Assembly (NCBI GenBank): GCA_900313265.1
Contig: OMRN01000174.1
Span: 1 to 5,318 of the forward strand
Direction: 5' to 3'
Source: an uncultured Lachnospiraceae bacterium
Lineage (GTDB): Bacteria; Bacillota; Clostridia; Lachnospirales; Lachnospiraceae
DNA: 5,318 nucleotides
A model generated the notes under the pieces. That model worked only from the letters and a program-made list of their open reading frames with translations. It was not told where the DNA came from and made no database searches. A program made the position numbers and the translations under genes. Of this stretch, positions 4,210 to 5,318 are shown one piece after another; the stretch's first letter is position 1, and each line of letters opens with the position of its first letter.

Positions 4210-5318
4210 GTGCGAATCATCTTTTTCAAATGGGGAAATTATGATGAGGATGTTATCGTAGACACCTTAAAAAAGCAGGGGCATTTTGTCTCTGCTTTTG
4301 ATGCTGTGGGAAAATGCGAGGCAGACAAAACCGGAAATTTCGGAGCGAACAGTTCCGATTACGAAATCGAAACCTTAGGAGGGTTGCAGGCGGATGAAAT
4401 CGTGAACCGCCTTGCCAAGGAAGCTTCGAGGTTCCATGCCGAAGTGTTCTTTTCCATGGACTATTTCCAGTATATTTCCTTAGCGGCCAAGAAAGCGGGA
4501 ATTTTATATTACTGCTGGATTTATCATCTGCCGCAGTGGAATCTTTATTCCAATCAGGCGCAGTTTCCCTGCAACCGGTTTTTCACCTACGATCAGGTTC
4601 ATTTAAGAAGCATGCTTCACAATAACATCAAGAACGTGAAGTATCTTTCGTTAGCGGCGGACCGGAAACTCTTTACCGGAGCCAGCAACGGCATATCCGG
4701 AAAAATGCTGACCCAGTATGTTGCCGATGTATCGTTTGTGGGAAATATCTACGAGTCGGAGAATAATTTCTTTAACCGGATTTCTCCCGAAGCAAAACAG
4801 AAGCCGGTTTACAAACAGATTGTAAGAGCCATCCGGAAGAAAATGTTTAACTACGGAAGGACCGTGCTTGAGACGGATATCACGCCGGAAATGGTGGAAT
4901 TCCTGATTGAGGAAACCGGAGAGGAGAAATCGAATTACTATTTTGCCAGCCAGGAAGACATCGTTATTCATTCGGTGATTGCCAGAAAAATCACCGTCGA
5001 GGAACGCAAAGCCGTAATCCCCGAAATGGCAAAGAATTTCGACTTCAAACTGTACAGCGTTTCCAGCACAAAGAAACATCCGGAAATTAAAAATATGGGG
5101 CCGGTGGATTTCAGAAAAACGGCACCGCTGATTTTCAATCAGTCCAAAATCAATCTTTATATCACACCGCGTGCCATCGTTACGGGAATTCCCCTTAGAG
5201 TGCTCGAAATCATGTCCTGCCAGGGATTCGTTTTAACGAATTACCAGGAGGATTTGGAGAGAGAATTCGTGGAAGGAAAAGAAATCGTCATGTACCGTTC
5301 CTTTGACGAACTGATGAA
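4210..5318 (+). CDS. CgeB-like glycosyltransferase (3' end outside window)
   Basis: The frame starts at GTG (VRIIFFKWGNYDEDVIVDTLKKQGH) and is open to the window edge, 369 complete codons. It resembles the DUF3880 / CgeB-type glycosyltransferases of GT-B fold: an N-terminal Rossmann-like half beginning with IIFFKW, the segment VFFSMDYFQYISLAAKKAGILYYCWIYHLP (about 81-108), then ADVSFVGNIYE (about 172-182) and a C-terminal half with KLYSVSS, GPVDF, SKINLYITPRAIVTGIPLRVLEIMSCQGFVLTNY (about 312-345) and EGKEIVMYRSFDELM. Such enzymes transfer a sugar from an activated donor; Bacillus CgeB is linked to spore surface glycosylation, but donor and acceptor are unknown here. Two oddities: residues about 34-50 are an extra hydrophilic stretch, and the usual WxYDSP-like motif reads WIYHLP (103-108). 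It is cytosolic by appearance, with no signal peptide. Probably in an operon with the preceding gene. Confidence 0.82.
   Translation, partial: MRIIFFKWGNYDEDVIVDTLKKQGHFVSAFDAVGKCEADKTGNFGANSSDYEIETLGGLQADEIVNRLAKEASRFHAEVFFSMDYFQYISLAAKKAGILYYCWIYHLPQWNLYSNQAQFPCNRFFTYDQVHLRSMLHNNIKNVKYLSLAADRKLFTGASNGISGKMLTQYVADVSFVGNIYESENNFFNRISPEAKQKPVYKQIVRAIRKKMFNYGRTVLETDITPEMVEFLIEETGEEKSNYYFASQEDIVIHSVIARKITVEERKAVIPEMAKNFDFKLYSVSSTKKHPEIKNMGPVDFRKTAPLIFNQSKINLYITPRAIVTGIPLRVLEIMSCQGFVLTNYQEDLEREFVEGKEIVMYRSFDELM

Noticed and set aside
4651..5079. 142-codon open frame on the minus strand
   Set aside because: It lies wholly antisense to the glycosyltransferase frame, which shows clear family motifs. 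The minus-strand translation resembles no family and has no supporting start signals.

Overview
The window reads as chromosomal DNA of a Gram-positive Clostridia member, most plausibly Lachnospiraceae. The basis is protein similarity recognised by eye: a rhodanese-less ThiI, a Clostridia-type HPr-like protein without the active-site histidine, MtaB, and a small-protein family I know mainly from Clostridia. GC content is moderate, ribosome-binding sites are AGGAGG-like, and promoters look like sigma-A. I see no mobile elements, CRISPR array, rRNA or tRNA gene. The genus cannot be fixed from this sequence alone.

Layout. (1) 1-1213, + strand: the 3' part of thiI (tRNA 4-thiouridine synthase) overlaps by 8 bases a Nudix hydrolase gene, so the two are translationally linked. 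Two small hairpins and a strong intrinsic terminator follow (1290-1336); the terminator also works on paper for the opposite strand. (2) 1362-1595, - strand: a gene for a 77-residue HPr-like protein converges on that terminator. It has a good promoter near 1735-1763 and a leader of about 130 bases with several inverted repeats. (3) 1795-3309, + strand: divergent from it, mtaB encodes the radical-SAM methylthiotransferase for t6A37 in tRNA, here longer than usual. (4) 3310-3571: a non-coding gap with a nested inverted repeat, a promoter (3393-3422) and a leader of about 140 bases. (5) 3572-4195 and 4210 to the window end, + strand: an uncharacterised 207-residue protein with a four-residue-periodic N-terminus, then a CgeB-like glycosyltransferase cut by the window edge. 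The second gene's ribosome-binding site overlaps the first gene's stop codon, so they look like one operon.

How they fit together. Two sulfur-adding tRNA modification enzymes (ThiI at U8, MtaB at A37) sit close together with a Nudix enzyme and an HPr-like protein between them. The final pair appears to be a separate transcription unit and may act at the cell surface or on a glycan; that is inference. No obvious new defence or mobile system is present. The most unusual items are the structured leader of the HPr-like gene, the periodic N-terminus of the 207-residue protein, and hydrophilic insertions in three otherwise conventional enzymes.
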